This document shows positions 1 through 9,085 of a DNA stretch of 64,000 nucleotides, one piece after another. Origin of the DNA: Massilia sp. TS11 (GTDB lineage Bacteria; Pseudomonadota; Gammaproteobacteria; Burkholderiales; Burkholderiaceae_D); the NCBI RefSeq assembly GCF_022012445.1, contig NZ_JAKLTS010000012.1:62001-126000 (forward strand), given 5' to 3'. A model generated the notes under the pieces. That model saw nothing but the letters and a program-made list of their open reading frames with translations, did no database searches and was not told the origin of the DNA. The stretch's first letter is position 1, and each line of letters opens with the position of its first letter. The position numbers were made by a program, and so were the translations under genes.

Positions 1-1318
1 CGTGATCGATGGCCGCAGCGGCCAGCTTGCCATGCTGGACCGCCTGCACGGTCAGGTCCTGGCCCGGCGCCACGCAGTCGCCGCCCGCGTACACACCGGC
101 CACGCTGGTGCGGAACTGCGCATCGACTTCAATCTTGTCGCCGCTGCGCGCCAGCTCGGCCGGCAGCGCGCCCGTGGTCTGGCCGATCGCCTTGAACACC
201 GCATCGGCCGCGATGTCGAAGCAGTCGCCGGTCAGCGCCAGCTTGCCGCCTTCCATGCGCGTCTTCTCGAAGCGCATGCCGGCCACCTGGCCGCCTTCCA
301 GCAGCACTTCGCGCGGCGCGGCCCATACATGCATCTGCACCTGATTGGCCTTGGCGATCTCCTGCTCGTGCCAGGTGGCGCCCATATCGGCAAAGCCACG
401 GCGGTACACGAGATGGACTTCTTCCGCGCCCAGGCGCTTGATCTGCACGGCCATGTCGATGGCCGTGTTACCGGCCCCGATCACAATTGCGCGGCGCGGC
501 ACGGGCAGGCTGGCCAGGTCCTGCGCCTGGCGCAGCTCGGCGATGTAATCGACCGCCGCCACCAGGCCCGGCGCGTCCTCGCCGGTCAGGCCGAGCGCGC
601 GGCTGGCGGCCAGGCCCAGGCCGAGGAAGACGGCGTCGTAGGCGGCGCGCAGATCGGACAGGCGCAGGTTCTCGCCCAGCTTCTGGCCGAAGCGGAGCTC
701 GATCCCGCCGATCTCCAGCAGGAAGGCGACTTCCTGCTGGGCGAAGTCCTCGGTCAGCTTGTATTTGGCGATGCCGTACTCATTCAGGCCGCCGGCTTTT
801 TCGCGCGCCTCAAAGATCACCACATCGTGGCCCAGCATGGCCAGACGGTGCGCGCAGGCCAGACCAGCCGGCCCGGCGCCGACCACGGCCACCTGCTTGC
901 CGGTGCGCGGCGCGCGCTGGAACGGGTGCTGCTTGAAGTGGGCATTGTCGAGGGCATAGCGCTGCAGCAGGCCGATTTTCACCGGCTGGCCCTCAGCATC
1001 GTGGTTGCGCACGCATTTATCCTCGCACAGGATCTCGGTCGGGCACACGCGCGCGCAGCTGCCGCCGAGGATGTTCTGCTTGAGGATGCCAGCCGCCGCG
1101 CCCTGGACATTGCCCTCGTGGATATTGCGGATAAAGCTGGCCACGTCGATCTGCGAGGGGCAGATGCGCGTGCACGGCGCGTCGTAGCAGTACAGGCAGC
1201 GCGCGGCTTCGATCGCGGCCTGGCGCGCATTGAGCGGCGGCGCCAGGTCGGTGAACTGCGCGGCCAGTTCGGCCTCGGTGCCGCCGGCCTTGGGCAGGTG
1301 CTTGAGTGAGTCGATCAT
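1..1318 (-). CDS. preT: NAD-dependent dihydropyrimidine dehydrogenase, subunit PreT (3' end outside window)
   Basis: PreT passes electrons from NADH through FAD and Fe-S clusters to PreA, which reduces uracil and thymine to the dihydro forms, the first step of reductive pyrimidine breakdown. The first 439 codons are visible. Cys41, 44, 49 and 53 and Cys88, 92, 98 and 102 form the two N-terminal [4Fe-4S] motifs of the glutamate-synthase small-subunit family. A GAGPAG dinucleotide motif lies near residue 148, a second GAGNTAID motif follows, and a GGDCVAPG motif lies near the visible end. The start is ATG at 1318, 34 bases after the mmsA stop on the same strand, so it is probably the third gene of a beta-alanine/pyrimidine operon. 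PreA is expected just beyond base 1. A generic glutamate-synthase beta-like oxidoreductase is less likely given the neighbours. Confidence 0.85.
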   Translation of the reverse strand, partial: MIDSLKHLPKAGGTEAELAAQFTDLAPPLNARQAAIEAARCLYCYDAPCTRICPSQIDVASFIRNIHEGNVQGAAAGILKQNILGGSCARVCPTEILCEDKCVRNHDAEGQPVKIGLLQRYALDNAHFKQHPFQRAPRTGKQVAVVGAGPAGLACAHRLAMLGHDVVIFEAREKAGGLNEYGIAKYKLTEDFAQQEVAFLLEIGGIELRFGQKLGENLRLSDLRAAYDAVFLGLGLAASRALGLTGEDAPGLVAAVDYIAELRQAQDLASLPVPRRAIVIGAGNTAIDMAVQIKRLGAEEVHLVYRRGFADMGATWHEQEIAKANQVQMHVWAAPREVLLEGGQVAGMRFEKTRMEGGKLALTGDCFDIAADAVFKAIGQTTGALPAELARSGDKIEVDAQFRTSVAGVYAGGDCVAPGQDLTVQAVQHGKLAAAAIDH

Positions 1319-1352
1319 TGTCATCCCTATTCGTGTTCTTGTCGGAGCGCGC

Positions 1353-2846
1353 TTACTTCATCTGCGGGAAGGCGAACTGCACGCCGGCGCTGGCGGTATT
1401 CGGCCAACGCTGCATGACGGCCTTGTGGCGCGTGTAGAAGCGCACGCCCTCGGGGCCATACGCGTGGTGGTCGCCGAACAGGCTGCGCTTCCAGCCGCCG
1501 AAGCTGTTGAAGGCCATCGGCACCGGCAGCGGCACGTTCACGCCCACCATCCCCACCTGAATCTGGCGCACAAACTCGCGCGCGACACCGCCGTCGCGCG
1601 TGAACACGGCCACGCCATTGCCGTACTCGTTCGCATTGATCATCTCGACCGCGCTGGCGATGTCGGGCGCGCGCACCACGCACAGCACCGGCCCGAAGAT
1701 CTCCTCCTTGTAGATGCGCATATCGGTGCGCACATGGTCGAACAGGGTGCCGCCGACGAAGAAGCCGCCTTCGCGTCCGGCCACCTGGTAGTTACGCCCA
1801 TCGACCACCAGGCGCGCGCCCTCGGCCACGCCGGAGCCGATCAGCTCTTCGATGCGTTCCTTGGCGGCGCGCGTGACGATCGGCCCCATTTCGGCTTCGG
1901 GGTCGAGGCCATCGCGCACCTTGAGTGCGGCCGTGCGTTCGGCCACCGCGCCGATCAGCTGGTCGCCGGCATCGCCCACGGCCACCACCACCGAGATCGC
2001 CATGCAGCGCTCGCCGGCCGAACCATAGGCGGCGCCGATGATGGCGTCGACCGCCATCTCCATGTCGGCGTCGGGCATGACCACCATGTGGTTCTTGGCG
2101 CCGCCCAGCGCCTGCACGCGCTTGCCATTGGCGCTGCCACGCGCATAGATGTATTCGGCGATCGGGGTCGAGCCGACGAAGCTGACCGCCTGCACCTCCG
2201 GATGGTCGAGCAGCGCGTCGACGCAGACCTTGTCGCCCTGGACCACGTTGAACACGCCGTCCGGCAGCCCGGCTTCCTTCAGCAGGCGCGCATGCAGCAG
2301 CGAAGGCGAAGGATCGCGCTCGGACGGCTTGAGCACGAAGGTATTGCCGCAGGCGATGGCGATCGGGAACATCCACATCGGCACCATCACCGGGAAGTTA
2401 AACGGCGTGATGCCGGCCACCACGCCAAGCGGCATGCGCATCGACCAGGCGTCGATGCCGCGCGCGATCTGGTCGGTGAACTCGCCCTTCAGCATCTGCG
2501 GAATGCCGACCGCGAACTCCACCACCTCGATCCCGCGCGCCACTTCGCCACGGGCGTCGGCCAGAGTCTTGCCGTGTTCGCGCGTGAGCATCTGGGCGAA
2601 GTCCTCGGTGTGCTTCTGGCACAGCTCCAGGTATTTAAACAGCACGCGTGCGCGCGCCAGCGGCGGCGTGTTGGCCCAGGCCGGAAAGGCCGCTGCGGCG
2701 GCGGCGACGGCGGCGCCGACTTCGTCCGCCGTGCCCAGGGCCACGCGCGCCACCTGCTCGCCCAGGGCCGGATTGAAGACCGGGCCATAGCGCCCGCTGC
2801 GGGTGTCGACGGCGGCGCCGTTGATGAAATGGGTGATCGTGTCCAT
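1353..2846 (-). CDS. mmsA: CoA-acylating (methyl)malonate-semialdehyde dehydrogenase
   Basis: MmsA oxidises malonate or methylmalonate semialdehyde to acetyl-CoA or propionyl-CoA with NAD and CoA. The 497-residue protein has the PFNFP motif around Asn150, the catalytic Cys281 in a GERCMA context, and Lys-Asn in place of the usual ALDH general-base Glu near residue 251. That replacement is the hallmark of the CoA-dependent subfamily. It sits 4 bases after the aminotransferase stop and 34 bases before preT. This fits the end of uracil/thymine catabolism, where beta-alanine or beta-aminoisobutyrate is transaminated to the semialdehyde used here. Valine or inositol catabolism also use MmsA, but no genes of those pathways are adjacent. 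Confidence 0.93.
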   Translation of the reverse strand: MDTITHFINGAAVDTRSGRYGPVFNPALGEQVARVALGTADEVGAAVAAAAAAFPAWANTPPLARARVLFKYLELCQKHTEDFAQMLTREHGKTLADARGEVARGIEVVEFAVGIPQMLKGEFTDQIARGIDAWSMRMPLGVVAGITPFNFPVMVPMWMFPIAIACGNTFVLKPSERDPSPSLLHARLLKEAGLPDGVFNVVQGDKVCVDALLDHPEVQAVSFVGSTPIAEYIYARGSANGKRVQALGGAKNHMVVMPDADMEMAVDAIIGAAYGSAGERCMAISVVVAVGDAGDQLIGAVAERTAALKVRDGLDPEAEMGPIVTRAAKERIEELIGSGVAEGARLVVDGRNYQVAGREGGFFVGGTLFDHVRTDMRIYKEEIFGPVLCVVRAPDIASAVEMINANEYGNGVAVFTRDGGVAREFVRQIQVGMVGVNVPLPVPMAFNSFGGWKRSLFGDHHAYGPEGVRFYTRHKAVMQRWPNTASAGVQFAFPQMK

Positions 2847-2850
2847 GGTG

Positions 2851-4170
2851 TCAGTCCAGGTGCTTCAGGATGGGGGTGAGCTTGCCGAACAATTCGTCGA
2901 TGTGGCGTTTCTCGATGATCAGCGGCGGCGACAGGGCGATGATGTCGCCGGTCACGCGCGTCAGCACGCCGTCGGCGAAGGCCTTGCGGAAGGCGTCCAT
3001 GGCGCGTGCGCCCGGCTTGCCCGGAATCGAGGCCAGCTCGATCGCGCCGACCATGCCGATCGAGCGGATGTCGATCACATGCGGCAGTCCCTGCAGCGAA
3101 TGGAGGGCGTCGGCCCAGTAGCTTTGCAGGCCGGCCGCGTGCGCGAGCAACTGCTGCTCCTCGAACACCTCGAGCGTGGCCAGGCCGGCCGCGCAGGCCA
3201 GCGGGTGGCCCGAGTAGGTGTAGCCGTGGAATAGTTCGATCCCGGCCGGCGCGCCGTTGACGATGGTGTCATGGATCTGCTGCTTGACCAGCACTGCGCC
3301 CATCGGCACCACGCCATTGGTCAGGGCCTTGGCGGTGGTGACCAGGTCCGGCTCGACGTCGAAGTAGTCGAAGGCGAACGGGGTCGTCATGCGCCCGAAG
3401 CCGGTGATCACTTCATCGAAAATCAGCAGGATGCCGTACTTGGTGCACAGCTCGCGCAGGCGCTTCAGGTAGCCCTTGGGCGGAATGATCACCCCGGCCG
3501 AGCCGGCCACCGGCTCGACGATCACGGCGGCGATGGTCGAGGCGTCGTGCAGGGCCACGATGCGCTCGAGTTCATCGGCCAGATGGGCGCCCCACTCGGG
3601 CTCATTGCGCGAGAACGCGTTCTGCGCGATGTTAAGCGTGTGCGGCAGGTGGTCGACGCCGGTCAGCAGCGGGCCGAAGCCCTTGCGGTTATTGGGCAAG
3701 CCGCCCACCGAAATGCCGCCGAAGCCGACCCCGTGGTAGCCCTTTTCGCGCCCGATCAGGCGGGTGCGGGTGGCGTCGCCGCGCGCGCGGTGGTAGGCCA
3801 GCGCGATCTTCAGCGCGGTGTCGACCGACTCCGAGCCCGAGTTGGTGAAGAACACATTCGAAAAGCGCCCCTTGGTGTAGGCGCTGATTTTCTCGGCCAG
3901 CTCGAACTGGGCCGGGTGGCCCATCTGGAACGGCGGCGCGTAGTCGAGCGTGGCAATGGCGTCCTGCACGGCCGCCACGATCTTCGGCTGGGCGTGGCCG
4001 GCGGCGCAGCACCACAGGCCGGCGGTGCCGTCGAGGACCTGATTGCCATCGACGTCCTTGTAATACATGCCGGCGGCCGAGACCAGCAGGCGCGGGTTGG
4101 CCTTGAAGTCGCGGTTGGCGGTGAACGGCATCCAATACGATGCCATCGAGCTGGGTCGGGTTTCTTGCAT
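2851..4170 (-). CDS. Omega-amino acid (beta-alanine)-pyruvate aminotransferase
   Basis: This class III PLP aminotransferase of 439 residues is probably the enzyme converting beta-alanine plus pyruvate to malonate semialdehyde plus alanine. Visible family features are the SGSE-type phosphate-binding segment ([12 protein letters not shown]), the [11 protein letters not shown] segment with the cofactor-binding Asp, and the [14 protein letters not shown] segment carrying the Schiff-base Lys. I place the start at ATG 4170 because a GGAG sits 7 bases upstream. The in-frame ATG at 4197 has no such signal and lies in the AT-rich promoter region. It is the first gene of the minus-strand operon with mmsA and preT, divergent from the MocR regulator. 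Putrescine or GABA could also be substrates, but the operon favours beta-alanine. Confidence 0.88.
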   Translation of the reverse strand: MQETRPSSMASYWMPFTANRDFKANPRLLVSAAGMYYKDVDGNQVLDGTAGLWCCAAGHAQPKIVAAVQDAIATLDYAPPFQMGHPAQFELAEKISAYTKGRFSNVFFTNSGSESVDTALKIALAYHRARGDATRTRLIGREKGYHGVGFGGISVGGLPNNRKGFGPLLTGVDHLPHTLNIAQNAFSRNEPEWGAHLADELERIVALHDASTIAAVIVEPVAGSAGVIIPPKGYLKRLRELCTKYGILLIFDEVITGFGRMTTPFAFDYFDVEPDLVTTAKALTNGVVPMGAVLVKQQIHDTIVNGAPAGIELFHGYTYSGHPLACAAGLATLEVFEEQQLLAHAAGLQSYWADALHSLQGLPHVIDIRSIGMVGAIELASIPGKPGARAMDAFRKAFADGVLTRVTGDIIALSPPLIIEKRHIDELFGKLTPILKHLD

Positions 4171-4203
4171 GGGCTGCTCCGGGTTTTTTACGACCAAAAA
4201 AAT

Positions 4204-4343
4204 AATTTACCAGTTGGCAAAAACATGATGCAATAGTAGAGAGTCGGTCAAGGATGGCACATATACACCTCTGGCAGAACACACCAACCGTACTGGTTGT
4301 GAAAACCGTACACTTTGGTGAAGAGCACAGCAGGTCAGCACAC
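4204..4343. promoter_or_regulatory. Divergent aminotransferase / MocR control region with AACCGTAC direct repeats
   Basis: This AT-rich divergent intergenic stretch contains two exact AACCGTAC repeats at 4286-4293 and 4304-4311, 18 bases apart. The first also forms an imperfect inverted repeat with the following GGTT. MocR/GabR-type regulators commonly bind direct repeats in the shared promoter between themselves and their target, so this is the likely operator. A TTGGCAAA sequence at 4214-4221 resembles a motif seen upstream of xapA and both TonB receptors. I did not find a convincing -35/-10 pair. Confidence 0.5.
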
Positions 4344-5792
4344 ATGGACAAACACGACACCACCCCCGGCTGGCCCGTACTGCCAGCCTTGCGCCACAAG
4401 CGTGGCAGCCTGGTCGATCAGATCGTCGCGGCGATTGCGGCCATGGTCGGCGCGCGCGAACTGCGGGTCGGCGCACGCATGCCCTCGGTGCGCCAGTTCG
4501 CCAAGTGTAATGGCGTGTCGACCTTTACAGTTGTCGAGTCCTACGACCGCCTGGTCACGCTCGGCCTGCTGTCCTCGCGGCGCGGCTCCGGCTATTTCGT
4601 GGCGCGCGCCGAGCCGCTGGCCGCCACCCAGCCGCTGCCGCTGGCGCCGCCGCCGGCCGCGATCGACGCCCTCACGCCCGAACTGTACTCGGGCATGTCG
4701 GAGCTGCTGCCGATCGGCGCCGGCTGGCTGCCGCCCGAATGGTATGGCGAGGCCGGCATCTCCGAAGCCGTGCGCCAGGCCATGCGGATTCCGACCAGCC
4801 GCTTGCGCGGCTATGGCCATCCGCTCGGCTTTCCCACGCTGCGCCAGCATCTGGCGGCCGGCTTCTCGGCCGAGCTGTTCGCGGTCGAGCCGGACCAGGT
4901 GCTGCTGACCCACGGCGCGACCCATGCGTTCGACCTGGTGCTGCGCACCCTGACCAAGCCGGGCGACACCGTGCTGGTGGAAGACCCGATGTACGCCAAC
5001 CTGCTGTCGCTGATCCGCCACCACGGCTGCCATGCGGTCGCCATCCCGCGCGGCGAGGACGGTCTCGACCTGGAAGAACTGGCACGCCGCGCCAGTGCCA
5101 CCCAGCCGCGCCTGATGTTCGTGAACACCGTGCTGCAAAACCCGCTCGGCACCTCGCTCTCGACCACCCAGGCGCACCGCCTGCTGGCCCTGGCCGAACA
5201 GTTCGACTTCTGGCTGGTGGAGGACGACATCTACCGCGAACTGGCCGCGCGCGGCGAGGCCTCGCTGGCGGCGATGGACGGGCTGCGCCGCGTGATCCAT
5301 GTGTCGAGCATGTCGAAAAGCCTGTCGCCGGTGCTGCGCGTGGGCGCCATCTGCGCCTCGCACTCGCTGCTGCCGGAACTGCTGCGCGTGAAGATGCTGG
5401 CCGGGCTGACCACCTCCGAGATCAATGAGCGCGCCGTCTACCACGCGCTGACGGCGCGCGGCTACAAGCGCGGCCTGCAGAAGCTGATCGCGCGGCTGGA
5501 TGCGGCGCGTGCGCGCACGATCGAGCAGCTGGCCACAGTCGGCATGCGTCCGATCGCCACGCCGCGCGGCGGCATGTTCGTCAGCGCCGGCTGGGCGGTG
5601 GCGCCGCAGCCGGCCTGCAACGGCAAGACCGTGGCCGACGCCGCCCTGCGCGCCGGCATCCTGCTCTCGCCCGGCGAATTCTTCATGCTGGGCGAACCGG
5701 CCAGCATCTGGTTCCGCTTCAATGCGGCGTATGCGGCCGATGCCGCGCCTCTGCTGCACTTCCTTGACCACGTCCGACCGGAGTCCGCATGA
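4344..5792 (+). CDS. MocR/GabR-type regulator (GntR HTH fused to aminotransferase fold)
   Basis: The 482-residue protein has an N-terminal GntR winged helix (about residues 20-90, ending in LLSSRRGSGYFV). A class I aminotransferase-like domain follows, with HGATHAFDLVLR, NPLGTSLS, the Asp of LVEDDIYREL and the PLP Lys in SSMSKSLSPVLR. Family members sense PLP adducts of amines or amino acids. It is divergent from the beta-alanine aminotransferase, so beta-alanine or an aldimine of it is a plausible signal (inference). I chose ATG 4344 over ATG 4254 because the latter would run the coding region through the repeat-bearing promoter, and family proteins begin close to the HTH. Its stop overlaps the next start as ATGA. 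Confidence 0.9.
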   Translation: MDKHDTTPGWPVLPALRHKRGSLVDQIVAAIAAMVGARELRVGARMPSVRQFAKCNGVSTFTVVESYDRLVTLGLLSSRRGSGYFVARAEPLAATQPLPLAPPPAAIDALTPELYSGMSELLPIGAGWLPPEWYGEAGISEAVRQAMRIPTSRLRGYGHPLGFPTLRQHLAAGFSAELFAVEPDQVLLTHGATHAFDLVLRTLTKPGDTVLVEDPMYANLLSLIRHHGCHAVAIPRGEDGLDLEELARRASATQPRLMFVNTVLQNPLGTSLSTTQAHRLLALAEQFDFWLVEDDIYRELAARGEASLAAMDGLRRVIHVSSMSKSLSPVLRVGAICASHSLLPELLRVKMLAGLTTSEINERAVYHALTARGYKRGLQKLIARLDAARARTIEQLATVGMRPIATPRGGMFVSAGWAVAPQPACNGKTVADAALRAGILLSPGEFFMLGEPASIWFRFNAAYAADAAPLLHFLDHVRPESA

Positions 5793-6427
5793 AACCCGCC
5801 ACCCTCAGCCGCCGTGTGCAGAACCGCGACAAACTCGAAGCCGACATCCTCGCCGAAGCCGTTCAGGTGTTCGCCGAAACCGGCTACGAGGGCGCCTCGA
5901 TCGCCACCATCGCCGAGCGGGCCGGTCTGTCCAAACAGAATCTGATGTACTACTTCCCGACCAAGCAGGCCCTGTACCAGCGCGTGCTCGACGGCGTGCT
6001 CGACGACTGGCTCGAACGCATGGACGTGCTGGCCCATGCCGAACACGCGCCCGAGGACGCGCTGCGCGCCTACATCGCGGCCAAGCTGAGCTTCTCGCGC
6101 GAACAGCCGGCCGCCTCGCGCGTGTACGCGCTCGAAGTCATCGGCGGGGCCAAGCTGTACGGCGCGCAGATCAGCGCGCGCGTGCTGCCGCTGGTGCGCA
6201 AGGACCTCGAAGTGTTCGAGCGCTGGATCGCGGCCGGACGCATCGCCGCCGTCAACGCCACCCATCTGCTGTTTGCGATCTGGGCCATGACCCAGTCGTA
6301 TGCCGACTTCTCCGCCCAGATGTGCCTGGTGCTGAACCGGCGCCAGCTGACGCGCCAGGACTACGCCGACGCCGAACAGACGATCTGCGCCATGGTGATC
6401 GCCGCTGTGCAGCCACGCCACGCCTGA
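5789..6427 (+). CDS. RutR-like TetR family regulator
   Basis: The 212-residue TetR-fold repressor has an HTH at about residues 20-65, including the segment SKQNLMYYFPTKQALYQ. This closely follows the pattern of E. coli RutR (SKTNLLYYFPSKEALY). The C-terminal domain keeps RutR-like stretches such as IWAMTQSYADF. RutR senses uracil/thymine and controls pyrimidine use. The gene is translationally coupled to the MocR gene (ATGA overlap) and divergent from the reductive pyrimidine operon, so a base sensor and an amino-acid sensor appear to be co-expressed. A direct ortholog assignment would need a ligand-pocket comparison, so I leave the symbol empty. Confidence 0.85.
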   Translation: MKPATLSRRVQNRDKLEADILAEAVQVFAETGYEGASIATIAERAGLSKQNLMYYFPTKQALYQRVLDGVLDDWLERMDVLAHAEHAPEDALRAYIAAKLSFSREQPAASRVYALEVIGGAKLYGAQISARVLPLVRKDLEVFERWIAAGRIAAVNATHLLFAIWAMTQSYADFSAQMCLVLNRRQLTRQDYADAEQTICAMVIAAVQPRHA

Positions 6428-6463
6428 GTTGACGGGCAGGCGCCAGCCTCGCTACCATGGGAT

Positions 6464-7228
6464 ATGCTTCGTCGCCTGCTCGCCTGTCTGCTCCTGCTGC
6501 CCCCGTTCGCCCTCGGCGCGCCGGTGGTCGAGCTGCGCACGAGCGCCCAGCTGGCCACGGCGCCCAAATTCATCAGCAAGGGCCGCACCGAGGTGGTCGG
6601 CCTGTGCGTCGACGTGTTCCGCGCGCTCGAGCGCATCGATCCGGGCCTGCGCTTCAGCGGCGACCAGCAATGGCGCGTGACCGCGCGCATCGAGGACGAA
6701 CTCGAACGCGGCCAGCTCGACGTCGCCTGCGCCTCGGTCCGCAGCCGCGAGCGCGAGGCGCGCTACCAGTTCATCGACGTGCCGATCATGACCGCGCGCT
6801 ACTTCCTGCTGGCGCGCGCCGACGATCCTGTCCAGGTCAACAACTGGGCCGATCTGCTGGCCCTGGCGCCGAACAACAGCATGCTGGTGGTGAAAGGCTT
6901 CGGCATCCTCGGCCGCCTGCGCGAAGTGGGCCTGAGCAATATTGACGACGGCGCCCTCGACAACTCGACCAATCTGCAAAAGCTGGTGGCCGGGCGCGCG
7001 CGCTTTTTCATCATGCGCAGCCCCGGCATCGACAGCCTGCTGCGCGAAACGGGGCTCGAAGCCAAGGTGCGCGTGCTGCCGGCCATGCTCGAGCAGCAGC
7101 CACTGTTCATGATGACCGGGCGCCACCTGGCCGCCGCCACCCAGCAGCGCCTGACGCGCGCCATCATCCGCCTGGAACAAAGCGGCGAACTGCACCGCAT
7201 CCTGGTGCGCTGGACCCAGGAACGATGA
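6464..7228 (+). CDS. Periplasmic substrate-binding protein (SBP family 3-like)
   Basis: This 254-residue protein starts with a clear signal peptide (MLRRLLACLLLLPPFALGA). The body resembles bacterial extracellular solute-binding family 3, with GRTEVVGLCVDVFRALE near the start, ELERGQLDVACASVRSREREA, and a C-terminal LTRAIIRLEQSGELHRIL. No ABC permease or ATPase is adjacent, so it may be an orphan receptor or feed a distant transporter. Its stop overlaps the GNAT start as ATGA. The ligand is not predictable; polar amino acids are usual for the family. Confidence 0.75.
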   Translation: MLRRLLACLLLLPPFALGAPVVELRTSAQLATAPKFISKGRTEVVGLCVDVFRALERIDPGLRFSGDQQWRVTARIEDELERGQLDVACASVRSREREARYQFIDVPIMTARYFLLARADDPVQVNNWADLLALAPNNSMLVVKGFGILGRLREVGLSNIDDGALDNSTNLQKLVAGRARFFIMRSPGIDSLLRETGLEAKVRVLPAMLEQQPLFMMTGRHLAAATQQRLTRAIIRLEQSGELHRILVRWTQER

Positions 7229-7785
7229 GCCCCGACCTGCTGAGCACGGCGCGCCTGGAGCTGCGCCGCCTGAACCTGAACGACGCGCCGGCGATGTTCG
7301 CCCTGTTTTCCGATCCGGCCGTGATGCGCTACTGGAGCTTCGCCCCCTGGACCGAAATGGCCCAGGCCGAAGCCTGCATCCGCCAGGCCCTGGCCGACTA
7401 CGACAGCGCCAGCGCGATGCGCATGGGAATCGTGTTGAAATCATCAGGTGAACTGATTGGCAATTGCTCGCTGTATAACTTCCACCTGCAGAACCGGCGC
7501 TGCGACACCGGCTACCTGCTCGCCCAGGCGCACTGGGGCCAGGGCTACCTGCACGAGGCCATGACGGCCCTGATCGATTACGCGTTCAACACGCTCGCGC
7601 TGATCCGCATCGAGGCCGACATCGACCCGCGCAACACGGCCAGCGCGCGCGCCCTGCAGAAGCTCGGCTTCCGCCACGAAGGCCATATGCGCGAGCGCTG
7701 GATCGTCAACGGCGAAGTGTGCGACACCGACTTCTACGGCCTACTGCGGCGCGAATGGCAGCCGGGGCCATTCGTCCCGCGCTGA
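7225..7785 (+). CDS. GNAT family N-acetyltransferase (RimJ/RimL-like)
   Basis: The 186-residue protein opens with STARLELRRLNLNDAPAMFALFSDPAVMRYW, typical of the Acetyltransf_3 (RimJ/RimL) subgroup. It has the acetyl-CoA motif A region around GYLLAQAHWGQGYLHEAMTALIDYAF and the terminal NTASARALQKLGFRHEGHMRE segment. Its substrate is unknown; family members acetylate protein N-termini, antibiotics or small amines. It is translationally coupled to the preceding binding protein, but no functional link is obvious. Confidence 0.88.
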   Translation: MSPDLLSTARLELRRLNLNDAPAMFALFSDPAVMRYWSFAPWTEMAQAEACIRQALADYDSASAMRMGIVLKSSGELIGNCSLYNFHLQNRRCDTGYLLAQAHWGQGYLHEAMTALIDYAFNTLALIRIEADIDPRNTASARALQKLGFRHEGHMRERWIVNGEVCDTDFYGLLRREWQPGPFVPR

Positions 7786-7886
7786 CACCGCTCATCCCCC
7801 CGTCCATGCAGTCTGTCGTATCGTGCTGGAGGGCCACGGCGCCCCTTGTTACAGTGGCTCCATCGACCCACTGTCCGGAGACGACC

Positions 7887-8189
7887 ATGAAAGACCTGAG
7901 CTTCCAATCCTTCTGCGATCTGCTCGAGCAGATGTCCGCGGCCCTGCTGCGCGCCCTGCGCCAGGGTGGACGGGCGCTCTCGCGCATGAGCTGGCCGCAG
8001 CTGCTGGCCGCCTGCATCGTGATGGCCCTGGTGCTGTCGATCCTGCCGCTGGCCCTGTTCCTGTTCACCTGCTTCCTGCTGCTCAAGATTCTGATCGCCG
8101 GCAGCGTGATCGGCCTGCGCAAGAAGCGCCGCCCGGCCGCGCCGCCGCATCTGCCCCAGCCTGACCCCGATACCACCAGCAAGGAATAA
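7887..8189 (+). CDS. Small membrane protein of the LytS/LytTR operon
   Basis: The 100-residue protein has an N-terminal amphipathic part (about 1-40) and a long hydrophobic stretch at about 43-75, compatible with one or two membrane helices. A basic KKRR then leads into a proline-rich tail. The start ATG 7887 is preceded by GGAGA at a good distance. The kinase gene begins 2 bases after its stop, so the three genes are almost certainly co-transcribed. I do not recognise a family. It could be an accessory or sensing partner of the kinase (inference from position). Confidence 0.72.
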   Translation: MKDLSFQSFCDLLEQMSAALLRALRQGGRALSRMSWPQLLAACIVMALVLSILPLALFLFTCFLLLKILIAGSVIGLRKKRRPAAPPHLPQPDPDTTSKE

Positions 8190-8191
8190 TC

Positions 8192-9085
8192 ATGTCCGCC
8201 AGCCAGTTCAACCGTGCCATCGATTTTGTGCGTGACGCCGCCGCCGTGGCGTCGGCCATGTGGTGGCGCTTTTTCGACTGGCTCGCCGTGGTCGAGTGGA
8301 AGAAGCTGTGGCAGACGGCCGTCGTGGTGCTGATGCTGGGCGCCCTGCTGCACGGCTTCGACGCCGCCCTGTCGTTCGTACTGATCTCGGTCGGCGTGAA
8401 AGTGCTGGCCGGCGGCAAGCGGCGCGCCGAGATCGTCGCCACCCAGGCCGTGGCCAAGGCCGATGTCGAGGCCATGGAAAGGCGCGTGGTCGAGGCCCAG
8501 ATGTCGGCCCTGCAGGCCCAGATCGAACCGCACTTCCTGTTCAACACCCTGGCCCTGATCGGCCAGCTGATCGAAACCGACCCGCCGGCCGCGGCCAAGG
8601 TGCACCAGCACCTGATCGACTACCTGCGCGCCACCCTGCCCCAGATGCGCGCCAAGGATGGCGGCACGCTCGGCAAACAGGTGCAGCTGTCGCGCGCCTA
8701 CCTGGCCATCATGCAGGCGCGCATGAAGGAGCGCCTGAGCGTGTCCTTCGACGTGGCGCCGCATCTGGAAAGCCTGCCCTTCCCGCCGATGATGCTGCAG
8801 ACCCTGATCGAGAACAGCATCAAGCACGGGCTCGAGCCGAAGATCGCAGGCGGCCATATCGCCGTGGCCGCCTCGATCCACGGCGCCACCCTGCACGTGG
8901 ACGTGACGGACGACGGCGTCGGCTTCAACATGCATGCCGGTGAAGGCGTCGGCCTGGCCAATATCCGCGAGCGCCTGAAGCTGCTCTACGACGGCCGCGC
9001 CCAGCTGGTGATCGAAGCGCCGGTGACGGGCGGCGCCTACACCTCGATCCGTATTCCCCTGAGCCCGCCGGAGAAGAAAGCATGA
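8192..9085 (+). CDS. LytS/AlgZ-type sensor histidine kinase
   Basis: The 297-residue protein has two hydrophobic segments in the first about 75 residues. A short linker is followed by the His_kinase (PF06580) block with the phospho-acceptor His114 in the IEPHFLFNTL motif. The ATP-binding domain has ENSIKHGLEP and GVGFN motifs and a GVGLANIRERL G2 box. There is no extracellular sensor domain, so the input probably comes from the membrane or the small upstream protein. Its stop overlaps the response regulator start by 4 bases. Confidence 0.93.
   Translation: MSASQFNRAIDFVRDAAAVASAMWWRFFDWLAVVEWKKLWQTAVVVLMLGALLHGFDAALSFVLISVGVKVLAGGKRRAEIVATQAVAKADVEAMERRVVEAQMSALQAQIEPHFLFNTLALIGQLIETDPPAAAKVHQHLIDYLRATLPQMRAKDGGTLGKQVQLSRAYLAIMQARMKERLSVSFDVAPHLESLPFPPMMLQTLIENSIKHGLEPKIAGGHIAVAASIHGATLHVDVTDDGVGFNMHAGEGVGLANIRERLKLLYDGRAQLVIEAPVTGGAYTSIRIPLSPPEKKA

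Noticed and set aside
1-1309. Long plus-strand frame at the left edge
   Set aside because: The minus strand encodes PreT with all cysteine and nucleotide-binding motifs. The plus frame has no recognisable domain.
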